Counted from the first letter of the stretch, positions 24,215 through 37,202 are shown. The stretch is 64,000 bases of DNA from Daphnia carinata (GCF_022539665.2 NC_081333.1:4524971-4588970); one strand, 5' to 3'. Notes: generated from the sequence alone by a model not told the origin. Numbers and translations: made by a program.

Positions 24215-24348
24215 GTCGAACGAACTGGCTGGCGAAATAAAACAGAGGTAATAAAATCGCCTTTGCTGGTTGCCACGTAGATTTATACCTTACGGTTATT
24301 ACAACAATTTGAACAGGAAAACCTTCGTTGACTCGTAGCAAGGCTATC
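24215..24348 (-). promoter_or_regulatory. Gene 9 promoter
   Basis: Minus strand: GATAGCCTTG (24339-24348) with CGAAGGT (24321-24327), GTATAAAT (24281-24288), GCGATTTTATTACCTCTG (24243-24260), a variant of the CTAGT site (CCAGTT, about 24223-24229), ATG at 24214. The start-site block is nearly identical to that of gene 10. Confidence 0.65.
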
Positions 24349-25540
24349 GATTGTTAAACGCTCTCCTATAGGTGATTTAAGAAACATTTTAAAATTTCTA
24401 AAAAAACCTGCAGCAGAAACAGTCCATACTAGTAGCAGTTTGGTATCGTAACCTTGCCCATAGTGTGAAATAAGAAAATCAAATAGAAATTTAGCAATCC
24501 ATTTTTGTTGTACTCTGGAACGCGGAAACATGAGCAGTGGAAATTTAATGTTTGAACCAAGCCTAAAAATAAAGAAACAATAGTGTAACAATGATTCATA
24601 CTGTTTGAAAATTATGGATCAACGTGTCATGTGCCCACCAAGAGGAAGTGAAAGGTAAGAAAAACAGCTGACCTTGCATATCGGTGGCATATTAGTCTAG
24701 ACAATACTATTTGAATTACACATCAACACGGTCGAAGGACGTCAACTTGCCGGTTAAAGACGGTGTAGGAACAGGTTGGGTCGTTGTTCAATGGAAACCG
24801 CCCAGCCTTATGCAGAAACAAAAAACCTGGTTTTATGCAAATGAAAAATGATTCATTTTCTAGCTGAGGAAACGGCAAAAAGTGAATGTAGATTTTCACG
24901 TACGTGCGGCCATAGCTTTTCCCCCATTTGTGGCCGTCAAGTTAATAATCCAAGTTGAAAAGACAGCATGGCACAATGCACTCTTTAAAACATCACCATA
25001 GTTTGATACATTTACGCATTTGATAGCCTTTTGGTTGCCAGTCTAGCTGCCGGGCAATCAGCTGGACGAGTGTTTGTGCCGTGCCCAGCCCGAAAGAAAA
25101 AAAAACAACACGTACCTTTCACATCGCCATGCGAGTTGTCGCTGCAACCTGTTGGCCGCCACTTTCGAATTGTCAACTAATTGGAGGTTAGTGACTCTGC
25201 ATTCTTACTTTTGTTTCAGCCTGCAGCGTCCCAGCCACGCCAAATGACACTACTTTCAACGCATGGAATTTATCGTAGCTTAAACTGTATTTCAAATTTT
25301 AGAGAACGTGAAAATAGAAAAAAAAGCAGGTTACAAACGATACCACGAGTACGTAGCGCTAAAACATACCATGAAGATTAACCGATTTAATAGTTATTTG
25401 GAAGATGGATAATTATTGGTGTTTGAGCAAGACTGGCAGACCGATGTTCTTTTTTTTTTTTTACAGGAAAAACAAATAAATGAGAGCAAACTGGACAGCA
25501 AATGTACAGCGAGCAAACTGCTCGATAAGGCGCGTTTAAC
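24349..25540. other. Intergenic between genes 9 and 10
   Basis: No supported gene; 3' flank of gene 10 with poly-T near 25448-25460. Confidence 0.5.
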
Positions 25541-28500
25541 TTATGAGAATCCAAGCAAAAGGCAAGTGACCATAAACGGAAGGAGGACAGAGAAACTGAA
25601 GGATGTTGCAGAATTGGAAGATGGAGATAATTTGGCCAGAGCGGCTAAATATTTCTCGATGAGACGCTTAACTCTCGCGCTTTTCGAGTCCTTCAAACGA
25701 CCATCGATTGCTTGAAGTCTTTCCTGAAGCCTTTCCTGGACAATGGGGTTTGTCAGGAGTTCCCTGATTTTCATGGTGACTTCTTTCTTCTTATTGGCTT
25801 CTTCCATCAACGTTTGGTTGGTGCTCTTCGTTGGTGTCGCCGTTTGGTTTTCGACATCTAATTTGAAAAGCTGTTCGATATCCGGGAATAAAACGCGATT
25901 TTCAGTCTGTACCGCGGCTGTTTTGTCTACCGCTTCAGTTGATGATTCTCCATTTTCTACGTCAGTCAACAGCCGTTTAATTTCAGGCAATTTACTGACG
26001 TCAACTTCTAAAGAGGATTCATCTTTTTCGTCGGAATCCTGCGGCAGTTGCGTACTCGTCTTATTGCGATCCTCCCTGTTACCGCTTAACGCGCTTTTGG
26101 TCATTTCCGCTGACACGTTATTGCCCTCATCCGATTCTGTGGCAAGATTAACATCTTGTTCTACAGATTCCGTTTGATGCTCGATATTCATCTTCTCACC
26201 ATAGACGCCATCTGACGCCTCGGTATCCGTTGAAACGTTACTCCGCTCTTCCGATTCAACGACGCTGGGCTCTACGGAACTCGTTCGGTTTGCAATGTCA
26301 CGTGATATTTCGGCCTCGGTAGAAGCGTCATTCCCTTCCTCAGACTCAACATGAGTGAATTTTTGTACTGGTGTTGTTTGATATTGGTCATCTTCGTTTG
26401 GAACGTCACCCGATGCTTCACCCTCCGCCGAGACGTCATTACCTTCGTCAGAGTCCATTAAGAGCTTAGCACCTTGAAGGAACGCTGCTGTTTTGTTTCG
26501 GGCACTTTTCGAGTTGCTGTTGACCACGATAATGAATTCCATCGAAACATCGTCATTTGTCTTGCCTGCGGAAAGAACCTCGGGGCCCACGATCGTAACT
26601 CGGTCATTGTCTGCCGTTTCGGCACTGTGTTCAGGTTTCTCGGTGACCGAGTCCTTTGATTCCAAAGAAAAATCATCGATTTCTGCTGAATTGTCTTCAT
26701 CCATCACACGTGTCGTGGTTGGTGCAACAGGCGTTCTATACTCGATGTAGGAATAAAGGATGCTGCTTATGTCGTCATCCTCGGAAACATCGTCCATCTC
26801 GTCCGAATGTAGGGTCGTAAAATAGCTTTTGAATATTGGCAATCGTGTTGTAGTAGTTTCAAACTTGCTGGGATGATTGACGATAACGTTTGTTTGAGCG
26901 TTGTAAATGATGGCTCGGTCTTTCCTCTCTAGATTGGCTATTTCCGACGATAAGGTGGCTTTCTCTGCCACAATTGTAGAGGCTGGCGTTAGAGGGGGGC
27001 TCTTCGTAGTCGATGGAATTTGAATACTGCTCGTCATTGGGGTTGTACTATTCAAATCGTCCTCTTGTTCGTCTGAATTTTCCAAAGTCAAATTAAGAAC
27101 GGTGGTTGTCCGATAACGATGAGAATATTTCAAAGCCACTTGGTTACGAACTGTCGTTGTCTCAGTGCTATTATTCGTGTCGTCTTGCTCGTTAGAATTG
27201 ATGTGTGCCAATTCGATATGAACTGATGCCGGAGTCGTTTGAGTTCCATTGCCGGAATCGACTTGTTCGTCAGAATGTTCTGGAAGGCTGGTTGTTGTTG
27301 TTGTTTGTAAACGACTGACTCGATTCCTCAAAAGTAAATTACGCGCGTTCGTTTGAGTATTATTAACTGGACTGACTCGTTCTTCCGAATCTCTGGATGC
27401 TGGAGTTGTAACGCGGAAGCCTTTGAAACGATTCGTTGTTGCCAAACTGCGAGCGGTGGTCGTCTGAGTTGCATCATCCACTTCTTCGTCAGAGTTCTGG
27501 GAAGTTGTTTTAATCGATGGAAGAGTTGTTGTTTGTATACGACCGAATCGATTCCCTGCGAGAAACCTGCGTGTCGTTGATGTTTCTGTCTTGTTCACGA
27601 CATCCCCATCCTCATCGGAACCGTTGGGAATTCGGGCAGGAACCGTTATCGTTCGAGGAAGACCAAACATTTTTCTGGTTGGCAAACTGCGAATTGTCGT
27701 CGTGGATGTTTGGTTTACATCTTCTTCTTCAATAGAATCTCGAGATATCGGAGAACTTGTTGTCGTTCGTGTCCGACTAAACATATTTCGAAACGATGGG
27801 GTGCGTAATGTTGTCGTAGTTACGTTAATCACATCATCTTGTTCTTCTGAATCTTTCTTTGATGCTGAGGCAGAAGTTGTCCGGAATCGACTCAATCGGT
27901 TGGTGGATGTTACACTGCGTGATGTAGTTGTCTGAGTAACTTTAACCGAGTTAGCTATTTCGTCAGAAGTGTCGGAGATAGGAACAGCAGCAGAGGCCGT
28001 GCGGATGCGATTGAATTTATTGCCTATTAATAATTTATGAGGTACAGGCGTCGAGGTAGTGACATTACCTTGCTCTTTAGACTCTTGCCTCACTGGCTTG
28101 GGGATTGCCGTTGTTTTGAAACGGTTAAGTCGAGTTTTTGGCAACGAAGGACGGACCGTCGTCGTCTGGATCTCCTTGACCGCGTCAACCTCTTCATCTG
28201 AATCTTTTGCTGCAAGTGTCGTGGTATGGAGACGACCGAATCGATTACCGAACGTTAAACTTGCAGCTGTTGTTGTTTTAACCTCATTAACCGATTTGAT
28301 TTCTTCCGCCGAAGCATCGGGAGTTGAGACAGTCGTCGTCCGTACACGACTAAACCTGTTGTTGGTTGTAAAGCTGCGGGCTGTCGTCGTTACAATTTGC
28401 TTCGTTAAACCGATTTCTTCGTCGGAATTATTAGAGACGGGGACGGATGCGGTTGGCGTTCGAAAGCGCCCAAATTTGCCAGATATCGGATTTCGTATTG

Positions 28501-29321
28501 TTGTTGTTGATTGAATAGGTTTTACAGTTGTTTGAATTGTTTTAACTGAATCGTCCTGCTCGCTGGATTCTTTGGTTGCTAAACTGCGGGCTGTTGTAGT
28601 ACGCAAACCGCCGAACCGATTTTTGGTGGGCGAGCTCCGGGCTGTTGTTGGTGTCGTTGTTTTCTTATCCGAATCATCGCTTTCTTCATCCGAATGTCCA
28701 GAGATTGGATTAGCGGTTGTCGTTGTTTTGCTACGATCTAATCGATTTTGCAACAACTTATTAGTGGCTATTGTTCTCTGGCCTTGGGCACTAATTGGGA
28801 CCAGCGTTTTAATTTCTTCACTGGTTGTGTTGACCACCACCTGCGCTGCTGGGTCAACTGTTACGCTCTGATTAACAGTCGCAGCCACGTGAGTTTCCAG
28901 TTGAGGCGGATTGCCTTCCGACGATAAATCAAGCACCTCTTCAGAATTGTTCGAGTCTTTGTTTCCTTCGTTTGCGTCTGAGATGTGGCCACCGCTGTCA
29001 ATTGGAAGTAAATTTATTCGACCTGTATCCTTTGAAAGGTTAACAGGTGAACGCAAAAAACTTTCAATTGTTGCCAAACTTTGCGTGTGGATCACTTTCT
29101 CGTTGTCGTCCGTTTGGGACTGATCGTCGAACGTGGACCTTTCTAGACTTTCGCGTGTAGAATCGACCTCACCGGACACATTGGCCAACACCAACGCTCC
29201 GAGAAGCTAAAAGGGAAGAGGAATAAAACAACAAAAAGAAATGAGTTAAAATCGATGTCACTTACCGTGGGCCTAATTTAAAAAAATCTATTGTTACCAC
29301 TATGTAAAATAAAATGCGCAT
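25541..29321 (-). CDS. Gene 10: very large type B repeat protein with GPI-like tail
   Basis: Exons 29298-29321 (MRILFYIV) and 25541-29206 give about 1229 aa, the largest in the window. Donor GTG|GTAACA, acceptor TTTTAG|CTT, phase 0. A second GT at 29272-29273 would shift the frame. Signal peptide LLGALVLANVSG. Residues about 150-720 are 14-15 copies of a roughly 40-residue unit, NRFxRxRTTTxxxPxxxxSDEExD followed by a QTTTARS linker. This unit is rich in Thr (likely O-glycosylated) and each copy carries one acidic Ser box. Next come spaced SDEGNDVSAE boxes, then type B blocks ESSLEVDVSKLPEIKRLL and NPIVQERLQ...AIDGRLK. RVKR precedes LIEKYLAALA, and the end is hydrophobic (LLPFMVTCLLLGFS). Mucin-like, probably surface-anchored. 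The function is unknown. Confidence 0.88.
27050..28760 (-). repeat. Roughly 40-aa coding repeat array in gene 10
   Basis: About 14-15 in-frame units of 105-135 bp, each encoding a basic/aromatic NRFxRxRTTT start and an acidic SDEE end. Units are diverged in DNA but regular at protein level. Confidence 0.85.
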
Positions 29322-29468
29322 GGTGATTGTGAACGAACTAGCTGCATCGAGAATCACAGAGGAAATAAAATCGCTCGTGGAACGGACCCATGCGTTGTCG
29401 TCAGTCCAAGCAAAAAAGGAAAAGTGAAAACCTTGGAGCTGCCTGCGCATTGCAGCCCGCAAGGTTTT
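29322..29468 (-). promoter_or_regulatory. Gene 10 promoter
   Basis: Minus strand: AAACCTTG (29460-29467) and CCAAGG (29430-29435), GCGATTTTATTTCCTCTG (29357-29374, matching gene 9), CTAGTT (about 29336-29341), ATG at 29321. No clear TATA box. Confidence 0.55.
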
Positions 29469-30817
29469 TTTTGCCTTCCTTCACTTTCAGTAACTATCTA
29501 CTATAAACACGAAACAAGCGCACACATATATGCCAACGCGAAACCAGTTCCCAGATGCTGAAACCCGGTATGTTGGAATGAATTCATTTTGTTCATTTCG
29601 AGCCATTTGCAATGGGGCTATGAATGTTTTTTAAATGACACTTCATTCTCTTTGCTATCTGCAATTTCCCCTATTTATTTCAAATTCTAATTTAATTCCC
29701 GCCCGTAGTACCGCGTTATTTTTTTTTTTTACTACGTTCGTGAACAGTACAAGGTTTCAAAAGTACAATAAAGAACGTTGATCGTAAAATCATTCTGATC
29801 TTTTTTTGTGCTGATGCAACGTCAAGGATATACGATGACGCTGTGTGAGCCTCTCCCAACGAAATCTGGAGTAGAGGTCACGTACATGGTGGGCGTCGGA
29901 TCACGACAGGCTATAGTAGACCCACTGGATTGAACTGACATTGAATGAAAACGCATTCCAGAAGGAACTAGAACAGCCTCACCACCACATTGAGCAAAAA
30001 GTAGATGCTTTTCCTGGAAATGAAATGGCATATTCCTTGAAGTCCTTGCTTCCTTTTACTTAAAAGTCGATGTTCCACGAGTCTTTGCCCCAAATTGAAC
30101 GGATGTGATAATTGAATGAGAAGTTAATGACCGAATAATGTAGAGTTTCTTTAATTTTGAGTCACTGTTTTCGCGTGTGTTCTTGTGCAATGGACCTGAG
30201 CTGACATATCAATAGAATAACCGGAATCGAACGGGAAAAAAAGAAAGTACTAATGGAAATGTGGTGCACTCTTTTACCCACGTCAGCCAGCACACACACA
30301 AACAAAGTAAAAAAGGGAAAGTTTTTCTTTTTTTAAATTCCCAGTTTAAAAAGGCGAAATACAAGCAGATTCGTATATACATTTTTTTTAAAGATGATGA
30401 GATAGAACGGGACTTGCAAGACGTGCACCAACTTTTCCTTAGATTCCAGGTCGTGACCCAGCTGATTAAAAAAAGAAATGATCGTAACTGACAATCTGCC
30501 ATGAAATTGGAACACGCTGACAAGTCATTGCACCATGCGCGACTATTGTCAGTGAACTGGGCGACCTCAAGTTGTTCCAATGGAAAAGCAATTCAACAAA
30601 ACGTTTCGTTAACACCAGTTAACCGGTTACTCAATCAACACCGTTGGCTAATTTTCCAATTAAACAGAAATTTCAAAAGGAAAGAACTAATCAATGGTTT
30701 TTTACTTTAAATTAAAAATTAATTTGGTTAAAAAGAACACATGATTGTATTATTTACAACGGTAGAAAACAAAACCTTTCTGGTTTATACAAAGGGATAC
30801 GTGAAACATGTAAACAT
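29469..30817. other. Intergenic between genes 10 and 11
   Basis: Short ORFs at 29822-30031 and 30209-30580 (minus) have no domain or signal support. A CA-rich run lies near 30290-30303. Confidence 0.45.
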
Positions 30818-32205
30818 CTAAACTACAGTCTTGGGCCGTTGATCAGGCAGAGATCGCACAGGTGTAAACCCGGCGAATTGATCGGCCTTCACTTTAATGG
30901 GTGAATCAGAATTAGCCTTCGGAAAACCTTTGCCTGGTTGCGTGAAGTATTCTCTAGCAGAATCGTCTCCCATTTCCCAAACGTAATAATCGCCCATGTA
31001 CTGCTTCGCAATGTAGAGGTCGTCCGATGATGGATGGCTAAACACGCCGATGACGGGCAGATGGTCGAAAACCGATACTCTGCGTAGTGCGACACGTTCC
31101 AACGATTTATTGTTATCTTCCAGCGAGACGTTGTCATCAGCAAGATCTTCTGTCGAGTTCTTCATCGTTTCCATGCTGTCCACGAGGTCGTCGAAAAGAT
31201 CATCGTCGATTGTTGTGGTTTCTATTTCGTTAGAAATGTCGGGAGTGTCAACACTCTGCCCGACGGTCACGTCTTCCACAGAATCGAAATCAAAAAGCTG
31301 GGCGTTATTCTGGCTAGAGGCAATTGGGACGACGTTTCTTTGGATTAAACTACCCGCCATTTCCAAAGAATCATCGGTAACATCTTCTACGGATGTCTTA
31401 TTCTTCAAGCTCTCCACGCTGTCGATACGATCGTCTTCCGTTGAGGTTCTGTTTTGATCGTGCTCATGACTATCTACAACGAATGGGCCATCTGTGGTAT
31501 TCTCAAGTGAATCGTGATTGTCCACGTTGCGGTCGAGCGTGAACGAACGCGTTGATGGATGGCTAAATACGCGGATGACGGGCAGATGGTTGAAAACCGA
31601 TACTTCACGTAGGGCGACACGTTCCAACAATTTATCGTTTTTTTCCAGCGAAACATTGTCATCAGCAAGATCTTCTGTCGAGTTCTTCACCGTTTCCATG
31701 CTGTCCACCAGGTCATCGAAAAGATCATCGTCGATTGTTGTGGTTTCTATTTCGTTAGAGATGTCCGGAGTGTCAACACTCTGCCCGACGGTCACGTCTT
31801 CCACAGAATCGAAATCAAATAGCTGGCCGTTATCCTGGCTAGAGGCAATTGGGACGACGTTTCGATTGATTGAACTAGCCACCATTTCCAAAGAATCGTT
31901 GGTAACATCTTCTACTGATGTCTGATTCTTCAAGCTCTCCACGCTGTCGATACGATCGTCTTCCGTTGAGGTTCTGTTTTGATCGTGCTCAAGACTATCT
32001 ACAACGAATGGGCCATCTGTGGTATTCTCAAGTGAATCGTGATTGTCCACGTTGCGGTCGAGCGTGAATGAACGCGTCCCTTGAAAATTCGTTAAAACCA
32101 CGACGACTCCGATGAGCTAATGTTTCAGAAAAGATCAAATTAAAGCAACATGTTTTGAAATAAGCGATTAAACATGTTTACCATAACTTTGCTGAACAGA
32201 CGCAT
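30818..32205 (-). CDS. Gene 11: type A secreted acidic protein with internal duplication
   Basis: Exons 32182-32205 (MRLFSKVM) and 30818-32116 give about 440 aa. Donor ATG|GTAAAC, acceptor CATTAG|CTC, phase 0. Signal peptide LIGVVVVLTNF, then GTRSFTLDRNVDNHDSLE. The body is two near-identical 175-residue units. Each runs from RSFTLDRNVD to PVI.VFSHPS and is packed with D-S-[LV]-E boxes (DDRIDSVE, DSLEMV, DNVSLE). The first unit's end (FSHPST) is fused straight to a second copy of the mature N-terminus, so one C-terminal motif is missing internally. Only the second unit continues into SDDLYIAKQYMGDYYVWE...EYFTQPGK and SPIKVKADQFAGFTPVRSL, as in gene 7. Soluble by prediction; the function is unknown. 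Confidence 0.88.
31028..32077 (-). repeat. Two 525-bp in-frame direct repeats in gene 11
   Basis: Copies at about 31028-31552 and 31553-32077 line up at a constant offset of 525 bp without indels and differ at only scattered positions. The duplication keeps the frame (175 codons). Confidence 0.92.
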
Positions 32206-32335
32206 GATGATTGTTGTTGTACTAGACGCTTGAATCGTCTCTGAGAGAATAATATCAAATGGCAATAGAAGCGCGGTATTTATTCGATTTTAAACACGGA
32301 AAATAATTAGTGAGGACCTTGCGTCTGCAAGGTTA
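32206..32335 (-). promoter_or_regulatory. Gene 11 promoter
   Basis: Minus strand: TAACCTTG (32328-32335) with CAAGGT (32316-32321), AATAAATA (32277-32284), TATTATTCTCTC (about 32243-32254), TCTAGT (32221-32226), ATG at 32205. Confidence 0.65.
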
Positions 32336-33602
32336 CTACCGATAGTAAAATTAAGTTCGAAACGCGATGTTGGTGGAAGACTGGTTTTCGTTTGTCCCGC
32401 CACAACAACCGTCATTCTTTGACGAAGGATCAAACGCCAGAGAGTTAAGCCGCTTGAAAAGGACAAACAAGTGGAAATTAACATGGAACTGATTTCCTCT
32501 TTGGCCAAAATCGGTGGACGCTACCGTCTTATTGGGAGTGGCGCGTGTTTTTCCAAGGATAGCGCTTGCGTTCATTTGGAATCTATCGAATAAATAGAGA
32601 CATAGATGTCAAACTAGGTGGGGAATTTCAGCAAGTTTGGGCCGTCGAGTTAATAAGAAAGATTGAAATTTACATGGCGCACAGAAGTACGGCGAAGGAA
32701 AGTGGTTGGCCTCGGAAACTCATTCACGGTGGCAATGGTTCCAAAGATCGATCAGTAAGAAGAGCTTTTGAACAACGCAACAATGATCTAGGGCTCAACG
32801 AAAATGAGACCATAATAAGGTTGTTTGCAAGCTACAAGGTGAAACTTACTAGAGGTAGGGGCAGCAAACTGAAAAACGAGAAAACAAAAAAAATGTGGGA
32901 ATGGCATAGGAAAACTGATCTCATTTATTTTTGTTGTATATACTGTACCTTTTTATGTAAAACAGCTTTGCCCATGGGAAAAAGAAACAGATTTTTTTAT
33001 TTCTATCTTTTCATGCAAAATAGCTATGCCCCTGTTCTAAGGTCATTTATTATATAAGCGCCGCATACGCCTAAGGTAGGCAAGCCCAGACCTGTCACGT
33101 CACGTGATAGATTGTGTCGAGCCATATATTTTTGCAATCAATTACAGAAATATGATTAACAGGAAGCGGAAATGAAAAAGCAACAAACGCAAATGTAAAT
33201 CTCACTGGCCTCTAAAATAAATAGCAACGGGAGGGGGGCAAAAAATATGAAAAGGAATTCCGCGTCCCGAAACATGTTTATTAGCTTTTCAATCACTTTC
33301 CTTGTCGCAGAATTTTGACTTATAAAACCCCCCGTGACTGCTGTGCGTAGTTGATCTACTTTCTCCCTTCAAGATTTTTTGCGAGGTGGGCTGCACGTTG
33401 TTTCATTAAATCATGGCTGTCATAGTAGTAGCGGTATATTTTCATGCATAATACATAACTGGATCAATCATTTCATAATACGTTAATATAATAGAGGTTA
33501 CGTATACTTTGAAATTATATCGTTTCGATGGATAATTTGTTAAGTACATGGCTTTGATACAATGGCATAGATTGAGATGCGCGACAATGAATATTCACAA
33601 AA
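32336..33602. other. Intergenic between genes 11 and 12
   Basis: A 163-codon plus ORF (32566-33057) is the longest here. Its basic, low-complexity product has no recognised domain, and it runs into T-rich sequence, so I treat it as chance. Confidence 0.4.
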
Positions 33603-36556
33603 TTATGAAATTAAAAAGACGAGACATGCTACTAATAACATTGGGTAACACGACAAAGTCATCAGTACGCTTGAGCTGTCACTAAAATAGAAATAAGGAG
33701 AATCCCTACCACGCCCGGGTCTAGAACCAATCCAACTATGTTCGTCGATGAATACAAATTTCGAATCACGATTAAAGGGTTCCAACTGTTCCCACAGATC
33801 GTCATCGTCGGCGTAGCGGAAATAAAGTAGGCCGTCAGAATGGCTCAAAATCGGTTTGCGTATTTTGGTTGTTCGTGAGCGGTTATTGGCCGTCTTCCGG
33901 ATCGCTTCATCTTTCCCATTTGGAATGGCTAAAACAGCGATGCGTGATCTCGGTTCATCCGGCAGTTGGTCGTCTTCGTGTTTTCCAACGTCCTTTCGAC
34001 GAGGAATATCACCATGTTCGTCATCGAGTTCAATAAACTTACTGGTGTCAACCGCACGATCTCTAGTTTGAGATGGAACACGATCAGGATCGTTGGCCTC
34101 GTCAAATTGCGTGGGTTTAGAAATGGGATTGTGCGTTGTGGTCGTTTGCAGACGGATGTTGATAACTTGCTTTGTTTTAGGATCGATTTGAACTTCGTAA
34201 TCGTCTCTCTGTTGCCAAGGAAAATCTTCTTCTGAAAGTTCAGCTACTGGAACAAGAGTAGTCGTCACACGGCTATCGATTACTGGACCGGTAGCATTAG
34301 CCAGTTCTCGTGCTAGTAAATTTATTTGAGAATTTAAATCGGGTGTAGGAGATGAATGCTCTTCTTTAGCCGTCTCATTTTGGCTGCTCGTTTGAACGTC
34401 CAACGTGATTGGAGTTGGGCTTAATTGTGTCTGAATATCCTCCGTTTCATTTTTCTTCGTCTGAACTATGTCATCGTCTTGATGTTGCCGTGGACGCATA
34501 TCTGAATCTTGGGAAGGTTCGAAAACCAACGTGGGTCCAGTAGTGGGTTGCGTGACGCTGTCCGGAACTGTTGCTTGTTCAGCGTGCATGGTAGCATGAG
34601 CATAGCGTGAATTTTGCGCTATTCGGACATTAACGACTTCTTTTGTTGTGGGATGAATTTGAATTTCAAAACCATCTTTCAGTTGCCATGGCAATTCAGT
34701 GGGCTGCTGAGGAGGCTGGGTCGTCGAGGAAGGGTCTTTCATCGTTTCTATACGTCCTTGAATGACCGTCTCACTTTCTTTCGTGAGATTGTACGTGATT
34801 GGGTCAGGATTGCTGGATTGGCTCATAATTTGTTTTCTATAATAAAATGGTATTGGTAAAGGCATAAGTGCTTCTCTGATTACCATTTTTGTCCGAGGAG
34901 CACGTATCTCTTGTGTTGGAGTGATAGGATTCTCATGAAGGGTGAGGTTTGATTTCGTCTGAATTTTCGTGCGGATGTTGACCACTTGCTCTGTTTTGGG
35001 GTCTATTTGGACTTGATGATTGCCTCTCTGTAACCAAGGAAGCTCTTCGTGTTTGGTAGTAGTTTGTTCCAAAGCTGGTGTCACTAGTTTCTCAGCACTA
35101 GAATTTTCATGCTCTACATGAGGCGGCCTTACAGTTGTTTCATTAGTTGCATTTAGATGGGCACTTATGTTAACCACTTGCTGTGTTTTAGGGTTTATCT
35201 CGACTTCAAAACCATCGGTGTTTTGCCATGGAAACTCTTCGTCTTTTCCAGACGAGTTGGACGGTGATAACGATGGTTCAATATTTCTCGAGTCCCCGTA
35301 TTCGTGAGACGGCCTGACTGGTTTGCTTTTTGTTTTCAATAAAGGCACACGAATGTTGACTATTTCCTTAGTTTGCGGATGGATCTGTACTTCAAAATGA
35401 GCTCTGCGCTCCCAAGGCAAACAGTCCGGCTCCTTGCAGTGGACGGGCATTTGAGTTGGGCTACCCGATTCAATTAAGCCTTCAGTCGTTTGATTGGCTT
35501 CCATTTTATTTGGATCCATATTAGGACCATGACTCCGCTCCAGGTTTAAGTTGTCAGCTCCGGAATGCCCAATAATAGATTTAGGGCTAGTCGTATGATT
35601 CACGATATCGTCTGACTGTACCGTGATCGGTTTCTCAGAATCCCTAAAAATTGATTCGTTAAACTGAGACGATTGTATCACCTTACCGTTTTCATTAGAA
35701 TAATTAGCAATAGAATCATTGCTTCTTGATGGACTCTCGCCATAAGATTCTGTTTCATTTTTCTTCTGATGGAATACATTGTCTATATGTTCGGCCGACT
35801 CACTATTATTCCTTGGTGTAAGTAATAATGATCCTTCTCTTGAATTAAGCGCATTACGGGCTGTAGTAGTTAGGACACTTGGCTTCCGAGCTGACGTTCT
35901 ACGTGCCCATTCACCATATACTATTCGAGTTCTGTTCACCATCTGCTGTCTCGATGACGTAGGTAACGGATAGCGAACTGTTGTCCTGATCGTTGATGTT
36001 CTATTTATCACTTGCTTTGGCCTCGTGTAGCGGGGCGCAACCGTTACACGTTTATTATCTTGAATTGCCTTCTCATCAGCCGTCGTTCTTGATTGACTTT
36101 TGTTGATCCTCTTTAAATCTGCGAATGCTGGCGTTTCAGGTGAGTTTGCTTTTTGATATGACAAGGAATAGTTGCATTGTCTGCCTTGACAACGTCTTGC
36201 GTTCAAATTTGGTACATTGCGGAATCGGCCCCCATTAATGCTGTCAGGTAGACTCACTTGTCCTGTAATTGGATCAACACTCACTATCAGCTGCACGGTG
36301 AACTTTCCATCAACAGTTGTCGTAACGGTAGTTCGCTTTTGTCGCAGTTGATGCCCTGTTGATTGCTTGTATCCATTTAAGTAAGTATTGAGGCCATCTT
36401 GAAAATACTGTTCTCTGTTCCAGTCAAAAGATTCGGTGACTTGTATGACCAGCATCAATACGCCAATCAACTAAAAATAAAAACATTAAACAAACTGCAA
36501 AGAGAAAAACAAAAATGAGGAGACGCGCTTACCGTTACGTTTAAAAATGCAGACAT
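33603..36556 (-). CDS. Gene 12: type C protein, five PW-EVQI modules, GPI-like tail
   Basis: Exons 36533-36556 (MSAFLNVT) and 33603-36470 give about 963 aa. Donor ACG|GTAAGC, acceptor TTTTTAG|TTG, phase 0. Signal peptide LIGVLMLVIQVTESF. An RQKR site (about residue 55) precedes DGKFTVQLIVSVDPITGQV, the same start domain as gene 8. Five modules of the form [LF]PW......[EV]QI.P.TK.VVNIR lie near residues 359, 421, 486, 601 and 760, spaced by Thr/Ser/Asn-rich linkers. A few Cys (CQGRQC; HCKEPDC just before the first module) make it unusual in this Cys-poor array. The end, DSPYFYFSDSSS then CYPMLLVACLVFLIS, fits a GPI signal. Unlike gene 8 the tail is not split by an intron. Function unknown; probably cell-surface. 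Confidence 0.87.
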
Positions 36557-36789
36557 GATTCATTGGTTGACCTTCTCCAGTGTCACAAGCGAAGCAAAAT
36601 GACGACTACATTTGATATAACCCTTTCAAACAGAATCGATAAGGGGAGGGAGGCGCCTAATATTGATGTTGATCATTCGGGGTTTCACCGCGAAAAGAAA
36701 GGAACTGTAACTGCTGCATCTCACTTATACCTTTTCACCTGTGCGCCATCAGAAACCTGCAGCCCCTGTAAACAGACTGCCAAGGTTTA
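36557..36789 (-). promoter_or_regulatory. Gene 12 upstream region (weak match to array promoters)
   Basis: Only AAACCTTGG (about 36779-36788) matches the shared motif. A possible TATA (GTTATATC) lies near 36613-36620. No ACTAGT and no TTATTC block, so this gene may be regulated differently. Confidence 0.3.
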
Positions 36790-37202
36790 GAAAGGTCTAT
36801 CGCACTTTGCATTCGCGCGAATGTTGGATGTGTTACAAAACATTGACACACTTTCACGCACAATTGCATTACTTGTTGTTTAAAAAGCGAATAACAAGGG
36901 CAATTGCATTGCAATTGGCCATCGGAAAAAGGACAATCAGCATACAAATTTACATGGCAAAATAAGACATTTCAATAGCCTTTTTATTACTTCATTTTTG
37001 TTTTAAATGGCCCATTAGTTGTGTTGGACTTTAACGGCCAAAAAAGTGGGCTAGAAAATTTGCAAATTGAAATGCATGTATTGTGACCAATGGCAAATGC
37101 TACAATAATTAAACAGACTACTCATTAGATTTAAACGCCCCTTTGTAAAGTAAAGAATTAATAGAATTGAGAAAAATGTACAGTGAGCTTAAACGTGCCT
37201 GG
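36790..37202. other. Intergenic between genes 12 and 13
   Basis: No gene seen. Confidence 0.5.

Noticed and set aside
29262-29321. Alternative longer first exon for gene 10 using the donor CCACG|GTAAGT
   Set aside because: It would leave phase 2 and break the frame of exon 2; the GTG|GTAACA donor keeps the array's 8-codon, phase-0 rule.
32566-33057. 163-codon plus ORF between genes 11 and 12
   Set aside because: No domain, signal peptide or homology that I recognise, and it runs into T-rich low-complexity sequence.
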